From JAYWIG01 sp043789035 (GTDB lineage Bacteria; Pseudomonadota; Gammaproteobacteria; Burkholderiales; Burkholderiaceae_E): 64,000 nucleotides of DNA. A program made the position numbers and the translations under genes. The notes under the pieces are model-generated. The model was not told where the DNA came from. It saw nothing but the letters and a program-made list of their open reading frames with translations, and did not search any database. Below, in pieces: positions 26,369 through 34,688 of this stretch. Each line of letters begins with the position of its first letter. Within the stretch, counting starts at the first letter, position 1. The DNA lies in assembly GCA_043789035.1 (NCBI GenBank), contig JAYWIG010000362.1, positions 13,550 through 77,549 on the forward strand, in the 5' to 3' direction.

Positions 26369-28261
26369 ATGGCAAAAGATTTCACCGCTATGGAAGACAG
26401 CAACACGTCTTCCAACCCAAGCATTCATGAAGTATCGAACCCAACGCGCCGCACCGTATTGCAAGGTAGTGCAATTGCCAGTGTTAGTTCACTATTCGGC
26501 TGTGCTTCTATCGCAAGCAGTACGGGCCCGGCGATTGGTTTTAAAGCGATCCCACCGGGAATGGGCGACAAGTTTGTTGTGCCCGAAGGCTATACGGCAA
26601 CGCCAATTGCAGCTTGGGGCGAACCAGTAGGAATTCCGGGCAGCATGCCGGCATTCAAGCTCGATGGTTCAAACACCGCGGCTGATCAAGCAGTGCAAAT
26701 GGGTATGCATCATGATGGCGTTGAGTTTTTTCCTATCGGCGGCAGTTCGACTCACGGCCTAATCGCCTTAAACCATGAATACACCGATGATGGTTTATTG
26801 CATGTGGGCGGCTTCAACAACATGGATGCCGAGAAGGTAAAAAAAGCCCAAAACGCTCATGGCCTATCAGTGTATGAGGTAATGATGAAGGACGGCAAAT
26901 GGGACATGGTGCGCCCATCGAAGTACGCCCGTCGCATTCCAATGAGTACACCGTTCAGTGTAGGCGGCCCAGCCGCTGGCCATAACATGATGCGTACCGC
27001 AGCCGACCCTGCGGGAACGACGATTCTTGGCACTCTAAACAACTGTGCAAGCAGTAAAACCCCTTGGGGCACCTACCTTTCTGGCGAAGAAAACTTTATG
27101 TTTTACTTCGGGGGCGGCGAAAACACGAACTCACATCAAAAACGCTGGGGCATGCGTAAAGAAGGCTTCTACCAATGGGATAAATTCGATGCTCGATTTG
27201 ACGCAACAAAAACCCCTAATGAATCGAATCGCTTTGGCTGGGTAGTCGAAGTCGACCCGATGGACCCAAGCAGCAAGCCAGTAAAACGTACCGCATTGGG
27301 AAGAGCTGCCCACGAAGGCGCTTGGGTTGGCGTGACCAAAGATGGAAGAGCCGTGGTTTACTCCGGCGAAGACGCGCGTTTCGAGTACATCTACAAATTC
27401 GTAAGCCGCGACAAGATTTCTCCCGGCGGCGCTAAAGCTAATGCGACCCTGCTTGACCACGGTGTTTTATACGTCGCGCGCTTCGATGCAGATGGCCGAG
27501 GCAAGTGGTTGCCACTCGTATATGGCCAAGGGCCATTAACCGCCGCCAACGGCTTTGCCGACCAAGGTGAAGTACTGATCAAGGCACGTCAGGCCAGCGA
27601 TATTTTGCAAGCCACTAAAATGGACAGGCCAGAATGGCTCACCATACACCCAGACACTGGCTGGGTATATTGCACGCTGACCAACAACAGCTCACGCGGC
27701 CAAAAAGACCAATTCGGTGTAGACGCAGCTAACCCGAGGGCCAACAACACCATGGGCCAAATCATTCGCTGGAAAGATGATGGCGATTTCGACGGCGCAG
27801 GCTTTCAATGGAACCATCTAGTGCTTGCAGGTGACCCTGCGAATGCTCGCCCCGAAGCCAAGGGCAATATTAAAGGAGATATTTACGGTTGCCCAGATGG
27901 CATCACCTTTGATAAGCGCGGCGTGTTATGGATTCAAACCGATGCCCATGCAACGCAAATGTACAAAGGTGAGTTCATCAATATCGGCAATAACCAGATG
28001 CTCGCCAGCGACCCTAAAACAGGCGAAACGAAACGTTTTCTTACCGGTCCAACCAACTGCGAAATAACAGGCTGTACGTTCACCCCTGACAGCACCACCA
28101 TGTTTATTAGTGTGCAGCACCCTGGTGAAACACCGACAGATAGAAGCGACCCGAATGAGCCCGCTAAATTCTCGAACTGGCCGGATTACACAGTGGGTGG
28201 CAGACCGAGATCCGCCACGGTCGTGATTCGAAAGAACGATGGTGGAGTGATTGGGACTTGA
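26369..28261 (+). CDS. PhoX-family (DUF839) phosphatase, Tat-exported lipoprotein-like
   Basis: A 630-aa protein of the PhoX/DUF839 family of Ca/Fe-dependent alkaline phosphatases. The signal region has TRRTVLQGSAIASVSSLFGCAS: twin arginine, hydrophobic stretch and a lipobox-like LFGC. Family blocks include HHDGVEFFPIGGSSTHGLIALNHEY, NNCASSKTPWGTYLSGEENF, GWVVEVDPMDPSSKPVKRTALGR and YSGEDARFEYIYKFV. It should act in the periplasm after folding with cofactors in the cytoplasm. No Pho box was recognised. It stands alone and converges on the AAA ATPase gene with 8 bp between. Confidence 0.9.
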   Translation: MAKDFTAMEDSNTSSNPSIHEVSNPTRRTVLQGSAIASVSSLFGCASIASSTGPAIGFKAIPPGMGDKFVVPEGYTATPIAAWGEPVGIPGSMPAFKLDGSNTAADQAVQMGMHHDGVEFFPIGGSSTHGLIALNHEYTDDGLLHVGGFNNMDAEKVKKAQNAHGLSVYEVMMKDGKWDMVRPSKYARRIPMSTPFSVGGPAAGHNMMRTAADPAGTTILGTLNNCASSKTPWGTYLSGEENFMFYFGGGENTNSHQKRWGMRKEGFYQWDKFDARFDATKTPNESNRFGWVVEVDPMDPSSKPVKRTALGRAAHEGAWVGVTKDGRAVVYSGEDARFEYIYKFVSRDKISPGGAKANATLLDHGVLYVARFDADGRGKWLPLVYGQGPLTAANGFADQGEVLIKARQASDILQATKMDRPEWLTIHPDTGWVYCTLTNNSSRGQKDQFGVDAANPRANNTMGQIIRWKDDGDFDGAGFQWNHLVLAGDPANARPEAKGNIKGDIYGCPDGITFDKRGVLWIQTDAHATQMYKGEFINIGNNQMLASDPKTGETKRFLTGPTNCEITGCTFTPDSTTMFISVQHPGETPTDRSDPNEPAKFSNWPDYTVGGRPRSATVVIRKNDGGVIGT

Positions 28262-28269
28262 GACGAAAG

Positions 28270-28998
28270 TTAGTCTAATAACCCTTTCAACCGCTGCTGA
28301 TAATGATTTAGAAAATCCTTAGTCACAGCGTAATGATCGGTATCTTCATATGCCACTTCTGAAATACCCGAACCATCAAACTGCAATATTTTTGCATTCG
28401 GGTAAGACAGCAAAATTGGCGAGTGTGTCGCGGTGATAAATTGCGAATGCTCTTGCACTAATTGATGAATAGCCGAAAGCGCAGCCAATTGCCGATTCGG
28501 TGACAACGCAGCCTCTGGCTCATCAAGCAGGTACAAACCATTGCCCCGCATTTTTTGGGTGAGTAGCGACATAAAGGCTTCGCCATGCGAACGCGCATGC
28601 AGCGACTTATCGCCATAGCCGCCGAGGTAGCCCATATCGTCCATATAAGTAGCGACATTGAAAAAACTCTCCGCTCGCAAAAAACAGCCGTCTTTAGGTT
28701 TCTTAAAGCTGTGTGCTAGACGTAACGATTCATGCAAAGTCGACACCGATTCGGTAGTCTTCAATTGCACATTTTTTGTACCGCCCTCTGGCCCGTAACC
28801 CAACGCTATTGCGATGGCTTCCAATACCGTCGATTTGCCTGCACCATTCTCACCAACAAAGAAGGTCACGTCAGGATGGAACTTCAACACACCCATCTCC
28901 CGAACTGCGGGAATGGTGTACGGGTACTCATCGAAGTCGATGGCCGCATCGGCGCGAATTGACACGGCTTGTAAGTAAGGTTTTGCGGATAGTGCCAT
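28270..28998 (-). CDS. AAA (ABC/SMC-like) ATPase
   Basis: A 242-aa single-domain ATPase of the AAA_21/AAA_15 group. Walker A is FFVGENGAGKSTVLEAIA (about residue 46), Walker B is LYLLDEPEAALSP (about residue 157), and the switch histidine follows in FITATHSPILLSYP. There is no nuclease (TOPRIM) domain, so it is not an OLD-family nuclease. Such stand-alone proteins are widespread and poorly characterised. No neighbour clearly pairs with it. Confidence 0.85.
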   Translation of the reverse strand: MALSAKPYLQAVSIRADAAIDFDEYPYTIPAVREMGVLKFHPDVTFFVGENGAGKSTVLEAIAIALGYGPEGGTKNVQLKTTESVSTLHESLRLAHSFKKPKDGCFLRAESFFNVATYMDDMGYLGGYGDKSLHARSHGEAFMSLLTQKMRGNGLYLLDEPEAALSPNRQLAALSAIHQLVQEHSQFITATHSPILLSYPNAKILQFDGSGISEVAYEDTDHYAVTKDFLNHYQQRLKGLLD

Positions 28999-29029
28999 AG
29001 TGTCGGTAGTGTAACTTCAACGACAAATC

Positions 29030-29995
29030 ATGAAACTATTCAAAGCCCTCACCGCTATTGCAGCCTTATTTGCAGTTACTCATTCTGCACAGGCGCAAAC
29101 CTACCCGAATAAGCCCGTAAAAATCCTAGTCGGTTACGCGGCAGGCAGTTCTACAGACATCGCGGGCCGCTTAATGGGCCAAGCACTTTCAGAAATGTGG
29201 AAGCAACCGGTAGTGGTTGAAAATCGCGGTGGCGCAGCCGGCAATTTAGCGGCTGACGCTGTCGCTAAAGCCGCTGGGGATGGCTACACCTTGTTATTCG
29301 CCCAAAACGGCTTGGCAATCAGCACAGCGTCGAACCCTAAGCTTCCCTTTAATGGCGAAAAAGACCTTATTCCTGTTGCTGCCGTTTCCGCAACTCCGCA
29401 TATTCTGATCGTACCTAATAGCTCCCCGGCGAAATCGGTACAAGACTTAATCGACATGGCCAAGAAGAGCAAAGCTGCACTGAACTTCGGTTCGAGCGGA
29501 ATAGGCAATTCAGACCACATGGCGGCTGAGTTATTCAAAGTTGTCGCAGGTATTGGCGGGGTACATATTCCCTACCGCGGTGGCTCACTCGCCGCAACTG
29601 ACACCATCTCAGGCCAACTCGACTTTTACTTTGCTGGAATGCCAGTGGGCTTACCGCAAGCTCAAGCAGGCAGAGTACGCGCCTTGGCAGTAACAGGCAA
29701 AGAGCGCTTCGCGCCAGCACCCGATGTAAAGACAGTTGCGGAGCAAGGCTTACCGAATTTCGAACATGTGCTTTGGCAAGGCTTTTTCATGCCCAAAAGT
29801 GCACCGCCGGAGTTGGTGAAAAAAATATCGGATGATGTATTGAAAGTACTGGCATCGAAAGAGTTTCGCGACAACTTAGCAACTAAAGGGATATCGACGT
29901 TTGCGTTGGCGTCTGGCCCATTTCAAACCTACTATTTAGCCGACGTTGAGAAATGGCGTGGTGTGGTGAAAGCTTCGGGGATTGTGCTGGAGTAA
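29030..29995 (+). CDS. Bug/TctC-family substrate-binding protein
   Basis: A 321-aa periplasmic Bug protein with signal peptide (MKLFKALTAIAALFAVTHSAQAQ) and the family blocks YPNKPVKILVGYAAGSSTDIAGR and VVVENRGGAAGNLAADAVAKA. It is an orphan: no TctAB genes or enzymes are adjacent. Transcription ends at a strong hairpin between it and the convergent small secreted protein gene. The ligand, probably a carboxylate, cannot be read from sequence. Confidence 0.92.
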   Translation: MKLFKALTAIAALFAVTHSAQAQTYPNKPVKILVGYAAGSSTDIAGRLMGQALSEMWKQPVVVENRGGAAGNLAADAVAKAAGDGYTLLFAQNGLAISTASNPKLPFNGEKDLIPVAAVSATPHILIVPNSSPAKSVQDLIDMAKKSKAALNFGSSGIGNSDHMAAELFKVVAGIGGVHIPYRGGSLAATDTISGQLDFYFAGMPVGLPQAQAGRVRALAVTGKERFAPAPDVKTVAEQGLPNFEHVLWQGFFMPKSAPPELVKKISDDVLKVLASKEFRDNLATKGISTFALASGPFQTYYLADVEKWRGVVKASGIVLE

Positions 29996-30015
29996 GCCTG
30001 CACTTTTTGAAATAG

Positions 30016-30055
30016 AAAGGTCCGCAGCACCGAGTACTTTTAGCGGACCTTTTTT
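30016..30055. terminator. Bidirectional intrinsic terminator
   Basis: A perfect 10-bp stem, AAAGGTCCGC (30016-30025) with GCGGACCTTT (30043-30052), a 17-nt loop and a T-run on the plus strand; the A-run on the left makes a shorter T-run on the minus strand. It lies between the convergent Bug gene and the secreted-protein gene and can serve both. Confidence 0.85.
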
Positions 30056-30061
30056 AGAAAT

Positions 30062-30454
30062 TTACTTCTTCATAGCCGGCATTTCTGGCATAACCATCTT
30101 GGCACCGGTCGCTTTGTCAACCCAAGCGCCACTAAAAATATCGTACATGTGAGTCTTCGCAAACATGCTGATTTCCATGTTTTGCTGTTCACGAGTGAGC
30201 TTACTCATTACCCTTGGCTCGCCGCCCACTGGTATAAATTTTGATGATCCTACATCCCATTTATTGAACATCAGGAATTGATTTGCTTCCGCGCGAATTT
30301 GACCAGCAGTTTTTTTCTCACCCTTCATTGCCATATCTGTCTTTTGGATCCAGCTAGCACCTGATTCATCAAAATTGCGGCCTTGCTGAGCTACGGCACT
30401 GGTACTAAATACGAAAGAAGTGCAAAGTGCTAAAGCGATAGCGAGTTTTTTCAT
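30062..30454 (-). CDS. Small secreted protein of unknown function, 130 aa
   Basis: A Sec signal peptide (MKKLAIALALCTSFVFSTSAVAQQ) is followed by a mature part of about 107 residues without cysteine. The mature sequence is basic and Met/Lys-rich near its end (KMVMPEMPAMKK). I do not recognise a family. The start is ATG 30454 with AAGGA 7-8 nt upstream; a longer frame to 30496 lacks such a site. A -10-like TATATT (30507-30512) and three phased TCACC/G boxes precede it, making it a likely target of an OmpR-type regulator. Confidence 0.75.
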   Translation of the reverse strand: MKKLAIALALCTSFVFSTSAVAQQGRNFDESGASWIQKTDMAMKGEKKTAGQIRAEANQFLMFNKWDVGSSKFIPVGGEPRVMSKLTREQQNMEISMFAKTHMYDIFSGAWVDKATGAKMVMPEMPAMKK

Positions 30455-30506
30455 TTTATTTCCTTTAAATAGTTGTAAAAAGCGATCCTTGACCACTTCT
30501 CGCAGA

Positions 30507-30550
30507 AATATAACGACCCAATATCACCTTTAAATCACGCAAACGTCACC
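30507..30550 (-). promoter_or_regulatory. Phased 11-bp regulator boxes and -10 element of the small secreted protein gene
   Basis: TCACC, TCACG and TCACC begin at 30524, 30535 and 30546, exactly 11 bp apart. On the gene's strand they read GGTGA, CGTGA, GGTGA. Ten bases after the promoter-proximal GTGAT lies TATATT (30507-30512), a good -10. Direct repeats of 11 bp next to a -10 are the classic site of OmpR/PhoB-family activators. Confidence 0.65.
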
Positions 30551-30592
30551 AAGTCGTGATGAATTTTTGGGCTACTCAACCCGCATAAAAAC

Positions 30593-31954
30593 TCATAACA
30601 AATAATCGAATCTGCGGGAAATCCATTCGCGAAAACGAATGGCTGTTCCCCTAGCTTGCCATTCTTCAAGCGTCACCTGATGTGCCTGAGCGAGATCGTC
30701 CTCGAAGACTCTGCCCATCTGATCCCCGAAGTTTTTTCCAACAAACAACGCATTGACTTCGTCGTTATGGCAGAAGCTTCGCCAATCAAAGTTACTTGAA
30801 CCGATTGAGGACCAAACACCGTCGATAACCACAGTCTTGGCATGAAGCAGCACTTCACGTTGCTCGTAAATTTTTACGCCAGCTTTAAGCAGCTCTTCAT
30901 AATGAGATCGACCTGCATGAAACACCAAAAATGAATCTGTAAACCCAGGTAATAACAAGCGCACTTCGACGCCACGCTTAGCCGCCGCTGTCAAGGCATT
31001 GATCGTACTCGGGTCGGGTGCAAAATAGGCAGTGGTTAGCCAAACACTTTTTGTTGAGTAGGTGATGCCTGCTGTAAGCAGTAAATACATTCTGCTGAGC
31101 ATTCCATCAGGACTAGAGCCAACAATGGCGACTGCGTGCGGGCCGTTGTTTTGAAGCGTTGGAAAATGATTCCGAACCGGCTGCTCGAGGCACTCTTGCT
31201 TCTTCCAGCTGTCTAAAAAAAGCTGCTGCAAACGGTGTACTGAATCGCCGCGCAATTCAACATGAGTATCACGCCAGCCTTCTTCGATTGTGGGCATCTT
31301 GGTTCTGAAAAACATCGCAGAACCGGTACGGTAGACTGAGTGAAAATTGATGCCTCCCGTAAACGCAACCTCACCATCTACGATGACAATCTTGCGGTGA
31401 TCACGGTGGTTTACCTTAAGCAACTTACCTGCCAAAGGATTAATCGGATTGAACTCGCAAAGAACAATGCCATTGGAGCTCAATTTTTGAAAGAACGCTT
31501 TAGGTGTTGTGATTGAACCAACACTGTCGTAAATGATCCTTACTGAGACACCGGCCTTGCGCCTCTCCAGTAACAGATCTGATAGGCGCCGTCCGAATTC
31601 GAGCTCTTCAAAAATAAAGCTCTCTATATGAATATGGTCACGTGCATTCGTTATCGCATCGAAGATAGCTTGCCAGGTTTGCGGACCATCGATCAATATT
31701 CGGCTATGGTTTCCAGGTGTGGCTTGAGAACCGTTAACTACTTCCAATATCTTGGCATGGCGCGCCTCGAAGCTTTCGCCTTTCATTGCCTCTATAGCTT
31801 GGTCGATAGGTTGGCGATGCTGAAGCATCATACTGCCGTCCTTGTCGACAACTTGAGCACGCTCTAGGTGTTGATTGCCTTGAAGATCACTTAGGCGCGG
31901 CAAAGCACCGCAACCGAACAATAAGAATAAGGCCAATATCGAAATGAGTCGCAC
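30593..31954 (-). CDS. Phospholipase D/cardiolipin synthase-like lipoprotein
   Basis: A protein of about 453 residues with two HKD motifs (NHRDHRKIVIVDGEVAFTGGIN and LLHAKTVVIDGVWSSIGSSNFD) that define a cardiolipin synthase-like PLD enzyme. From the GTG at 31954 the N-terminus is a short lipoprotein signal, RLISILALFLLFGCGAL, so the enzyme is probably anchored outside the cytoplasm, unlike ClsB. GGAG lies 4 nt before this GTG; a TTG at 31969 overlapping the upstream TGA is the alternative. It is third in the cytochrome b/molybdopterin oxidoreductase operon and may modify lipids damaged in the envelope. Confidence 0.85.
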   Translation of the reverse strand: MRLISILALFLLFGCGALPRLSDLQGNQHLERAQVVDKDGSMMLQHRQPIDQAIEAMKGESFEARHAKILEVVNGSQATPGNHSRILIDGPQTWQAIFDAITNARDHIHIESFIFEELEFGRRLSDLLLERRKAGVSVRIIYDSVGSITTPKAFFQKLSSNGIVLCEFNPINPLAGKLLKVNHRDHRKIVIVDGEVAFTGGINFHSVYRTGSAMFFRTKMPTIEEGWRDTHVELRGDSVHRLQQLFLDSWKKQECLEQPVRNHFPTLQNNGPHAVAIVGSSPDGMLSRMYLLLTAGITYSTKSVWLTTAYFAPDPSTINALTAAAKRGVEVRLLLPGFTDSFLVFHAGRSHYEELLKAGVKIYEQREVLLHAKTVVIDGVWSSIGSSNFDWRSFCHNDEVNALFVGKNFGDQMGRVFEDDLAQAHQVTLEEWQARGTAIRFREWISRRFDYLL

Positions 31955-31965
31955 AAAACTCCGAA

Positions 31966-32751
31966 TCAAATACCCGCATACCACTGATAACCGCTTCGAT
32001 CTTCCCAAAACCCGCCTTTACCTTTACCTATGTTCTCAAAGCTCGAAACAAGTTCAATGCGCTGAATATACTTTGCTTGCTTATAGCCCAACTGCCTTTC
32101 AACACGCAGCCGCAGTGGCGCACCATTTTTAATAGGCAACGCCTTATCATTGAGGTCGTACGCCAGAATAGTCTGCACATGAAATGCATCATCCAAATCA
32201 ATGCTTTCATAGTAAGGAACAGGCACCGCACTTTGCCGACCCGGAAAGGTATCAGCGCAATGAAACACAACATATCGAGCATCCGCCTTTGGAGTCACTT
32301 GCGCCAAAATACTCGCTAACGGCACACCTTTCCATTTACCGATCGCACTCCAACCTTCCACGCAATCATGCCGAGTAATCTGCGTCCTAGAAGCGAGGGT
32401 TTTAAGCTGAGCCATTGAAAAATCCGTCGGCTTTTCTACTAAGCCATCCACCCTCAATTGCCAGTCATTAAAGCTAGCGGATGCATGCTGTTGGTACTCA
32501 GCTCCACTTGGGTTGGTTGTGCCATTGCCTTTAAAAGTGGGCGACAAATCTGCCTCAGAAAACTCTTGTGCCAGACTTGTTCTTCCACCGAGGCCCTTGT
32601 GGATCGATTTATTGAGCACCTCACCGACACCAAGCAATGACGTAAACCAGCTAGTCTCTGCCACTTTGCTACAGGCAGACAAAAAAGACGAACTTAGTAA
32701 AGTCGTGGCCGTGAGCAATCTGCGTCTAGTTGTTGGTAATGACTTTTTCAT
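31966..32751 (-). CDS. Molybdopterin-dependent oxidoreductase (sulfite oxidase fold), Tat-exported
   Basis: A 261-aa protein of the sulfite oxidase/MsrP superfamily. The N-terminus TRRRLLTATTLLSSSFLSACS combines a twin-arginine motif with a lipobox. The molybdenum-ligating cysteine is C130 in TRHDCVEGWSAIGKWKGVPL, followed by ALPIKNGAPLRLRVERQLGYKQAKYIQRIEL. It sits with a cytochrome b gene (4-bp overlap), the arrangement of MsrP with MsrQ, but it is not MsrP itself by sequence. The substrate could be an oxidised thioether or another small oxide; the nearby Msr genes favour the first, as inference. Confidence 0.88.
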   Translation of the reverse strand: MKKSLPTTRRRLLTATTLLSSSFLSACSKVAETSWFTSLLGVGEVLNKSIHKGLGGRTSLAQEFSEADLSPTFKGNGTTNPSGAEYQQHASASFNDWQLRVDGLVEKPTDFSMAQLKTLASRTQITRHDCVEGWSAIGKWKGVPLASILAQVTPKADARYVVFHCADTFPGRQSAVPVPYYESIDLDDAFHVQTILAYDLNDKALPIKNGAPLRLRVERQLGYKQAKYIQRIELVSSFENIGKGKGGFWEDRSGYQWYAGI

Positions 32752-33575
32752 AGTTCCTTATCCGTCGCTTGCTGAACATTAATTCGGTAGTTACCAGTAA
32801 TCATCGAACGGAGGTGATTCCAAAGCCCGCTAATAATCACTTCAAACACGTGGATGACAATAAACCCAACCAGTAGCCAAGCGACGATAAAGTGCAGTGT
32901 GCGTGCCGACTGCCTGCCGCCAAACAAATCTACCCATCCTGGAAAAAAGGAATTTAACCAAGGTGACATTGCCCAGCCCATAAGGATAACCAAGGGTAGA
33001 AGAACAAATATCACCGTAAGGTAAGCAAGCTTTTGCAATACGTTGTATCGCTTTGCATCCTCGCCTTGCGGATGTTTAAACTTTAAATGATCTAGTATCG
33101 AGCGGCCAATCGTGCGCCAGTCATTGCTCGTCGGTAATAAGTCTTTGTTAAGGTGTCTACTCTTTGCTGCGTAAAAAACATAGGTAAGGCCATTTATAAC
33201 GAAAAGCCAAGCAAACAAGAAGTGCCAAAGCCTAGCCTCGGACAATGAATAGTCTGCCGGAATAGTGATCCAGTGCGGGAAGGCAACATCGTTTGGTGTA
33301 CCGGTTGGGCTACTAGACACGCCCAACAAACCTGTGGTGTCGAACTCTTTGCCGAACACCGTCGTAATACCTGCCAGCTTACCGCCACCCACATCGCGTG
33401 CCTCAATCTTGAGTACTGGTGGCCTGCCAGTAAAAGAAGACTTTCCCCAATCAAGAGAAGGGTGGGCATTAAAAATCATTAACCCACTCATGAAAAGAAT
33501 CGAGAAAGATAGGACATTTGTCCAATGCATGACACGCACTGCGAAAGAGTGTCGTTTGTAAAGATATGTTTTCAT
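32748..33575 (-). CDS. Cytochrome b561-type membrane subunit
   Basis: A 275-aa protein with about four to five membrane helices of the bacterial cytochrome b/b6 (thiosulfate reductase cytochrome b-like) family. Candidate haem histidines are in RHSFAVRVMHWTNV (near residues 9-18), WHFLFAWLF, and FIVAWLLVGFIVIHVFEV near the end. It should pass electrons from quinol to the molybdopterin protein encoded by the next gene, which overlaps it by 4 bp. First gene of the operon. Upstream boxes (GGTGAT/GGTGAA, 22 bp apart) and a -10-like TAGACT suggest OmpR-type control. Confidence 0.87.
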   Translation of the reverse strand: MKTYLYKRHSFAVRVMHWTNVLSFSILFMSGLMIFNAHPSLDWGKSSFTGRPPVLKIEARDVGGGKLAGITTVFGKEFDTTGLLGVSSSPTGTPNDVAFPHWITIPADYSLSEARLWHFLFAWLFVINGLTYVFYAAKSRHLNKDLLPTSNDWRTIGRSILDHLKFKHPQGEDAKRYNVLQKLAYLTVIFVLLPLVILMGWAMSPWLNSFFPGWVDLFGGRQSARTLHFIVAWLLVGFIVIHVFEVIISGLWNHLRSMITGNYRINVQQATDKEL

Positions 33576-33583
33576 AACCTATT

Positions 33584-34645
33584 ATGCTTTTTGCTTCGCA
33601 ACGCTGCTATCGTAGTCTAAGCAAAATGATTCACCAAGAATTTTCTAAAGTATCACCAATTAGTGATATTCGGCAGCTGGTGGTTTGTAGCGGTAAACTT
33701 GAACAACTATCATTCGCACACACGGAGCCTACGCTGTTACCTATCCTGCCCGTTTTAATTTTCGCAGCTGAGCTGACGTTCTCTCTTTTATTCGGCATGC
33801 ATATGATGGGCGACACGATGATGCATCGACTCGGCGAGCTCTCGATTTGCATCTTACTGTGGCTCGTTGCGGTTCGAATCGCAGCACTACTGCTAAGTTT
33901 TGGGTTCGCATTTCACAACGCCACAATCCCTCAGCGACAAAGCACGAGTGGATGGATAGCAACTTTCTTTCGAGAGTTTTTGGCCACTCTACTGGCCTTC
34001 ACATTTTTAATACCTTTCCGATTTTTCTTTGCCCCCCACCGAAATGAAAATCAAACCGCACCGGAGACTGTTGTACTGTTAGTGCATGGCCTATTGAGTA
34101 ACTCTGGCGTATGGTGGTTGTTTAGTAGGCGACTCAAAAAAGCGCTTACCGGACAGTTTAAGTGCTTAAGTATAGATAGCATTGATCTTGGTGCTCCATT
34201 CGCATCTATGGACAGCTATGTAAAAGTGCTCGATGGTCGTATCAAAAGGATCAGACGAAACAAAAACGTGGAGATCATCCTTATCGGGCACAGCATGGGT
34301 GGCCTTGTATGCCGAGCTTGGTTAGGCGTAAATGAAGGCAAAGACATTAAGCGCCTGATCACCATCGGCACGCCACATCAGGGTAGTCAGTGTGCGAATC
34401 TTCTAGGTGCTGCGAACCTAAAACAAATGCGGCTCGCAAGCCTATGGCTTCAAAAACTTCCCGCCACGCCAACCATTAAAACTACTGCCATTTACAGCGT
34501 TCACGACAACTTAGTCGTTCCATTTACTTCAGGCTTTAGCAAAGGTTTTGATTCAGTACAGTTGGCCGGAACAGGCCACTTGGGGCTTTTATTTGATCGA
34601 AGAGTCATTGCCAGCGTGAACGGCTTGCTTCGTAACTCTAATTGA
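33584..34645 (+). CDS. Membrane-anchored alpha/beta hydrolase (PGAP1/lipase-like)
   Basis: The N-terminal third has two or three hydrophobic helices (LLPILPVLIFAAELTFSLLF; LSICILLWLVAVRIAALLLSFGF; FLATLLAFTFLIPFRFFF). The hydrolase domain follows: oxyanion region VVLLVHGLLSNSGVW, nucleophile elbow IILIGHSMGGLVCRAW, acid in SVHDNLVVPF and histidine in GTGHLGLLF. This resembles PGAP1-like or triacylglycerol lipase folds. The start is uncertain: ATG 33584 and ATG 33626 have no clear ribosome site, and regulatory boxes for the divergent operon lie at 33631-33657; GTG 33680 is also in frame. A lipid or ester substrate at the inner membrane is likely. Confidence 0.8.
   Translation: MLFASQRCYRSLSKMIHQEFSKVSPISDIRQLVVCSGKLEQLSFAHTEPTLLPILPVLIFAAELTFSLLFGMHMMGDTMMHRLGELSICILLWLVAVRIAALLLSFGFAFHNATIPQRQSTSGWIATFFREFLATLLAFTFLIPFRFFFAPHRNENQTAPETVVLLVHGLLSNSGVWWLFSRRLKKALTGQFKCLSIDSIDLGAPFASMDSYVKVLDGRIKRIRRNKNVEIILIGHSMGGLVCRAWLGVNEGKDIKRLITIGTPHQGSQCANLLGAANLKQMRLASLWLQKLPATPTIKTTAIYSVHDNLVVPFTSGFSKGFDSVQLAGTGHLGLLFDRRVIASVNGLLRNSN
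33614..33657 (-). promoter_or_regulatory. Phased regulator boxes and -10 element of the cytochrome b operon
   Basis: TCACC occurs at 33631 and 33653, exactly 22 bp (two turns) apart; the middle site is degenerate. On the minus strand, ten bases after the nearer GGTGA lies TAGACT (33614-33619). This repeats the geometry seen before the small secreted protein. The element lies inside the 5' end of the divergent hydrolase frame, which may mean that gene starts further downstream. Confidence 0.45.
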
Positions 34646-34650
34646 AGGTA

Positions 34651-34681
34651 GCGCGGTTTTCCAACTGAAGAAGAACCGCGC
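34651..34681. terminator. Hairpin between convergent hydrolase and catalase-like genes
   Basis: Perfect 8-bp inverted repeat GCGCGGTT (34651-34658) and AACCGCGC (34674-34681) with a 15-nt loop. No T-run follows on either strand, so it is a GC-rich stem at the meeting point of two genes and only a possible terminator. Confidence 0.4.
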
Positions 34682-34688
34682 AACAGAC

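Noticed and set aside
28270..28998. Anti-phage OLD or Gabija-type ATPase
   Set aside because: Only the ATPase domain is present; no TOPRIM nuclease domain or helicase partner is adjacent.
31966..33575. Calling the Mo enzyme and cytochrome b MsrP and MsrQ
   Set aside because: The superfamily and pairing agree, but the sequence around the Mo cysteine and the length of the cytochrome do not match MsrP/MsrQ well enough.
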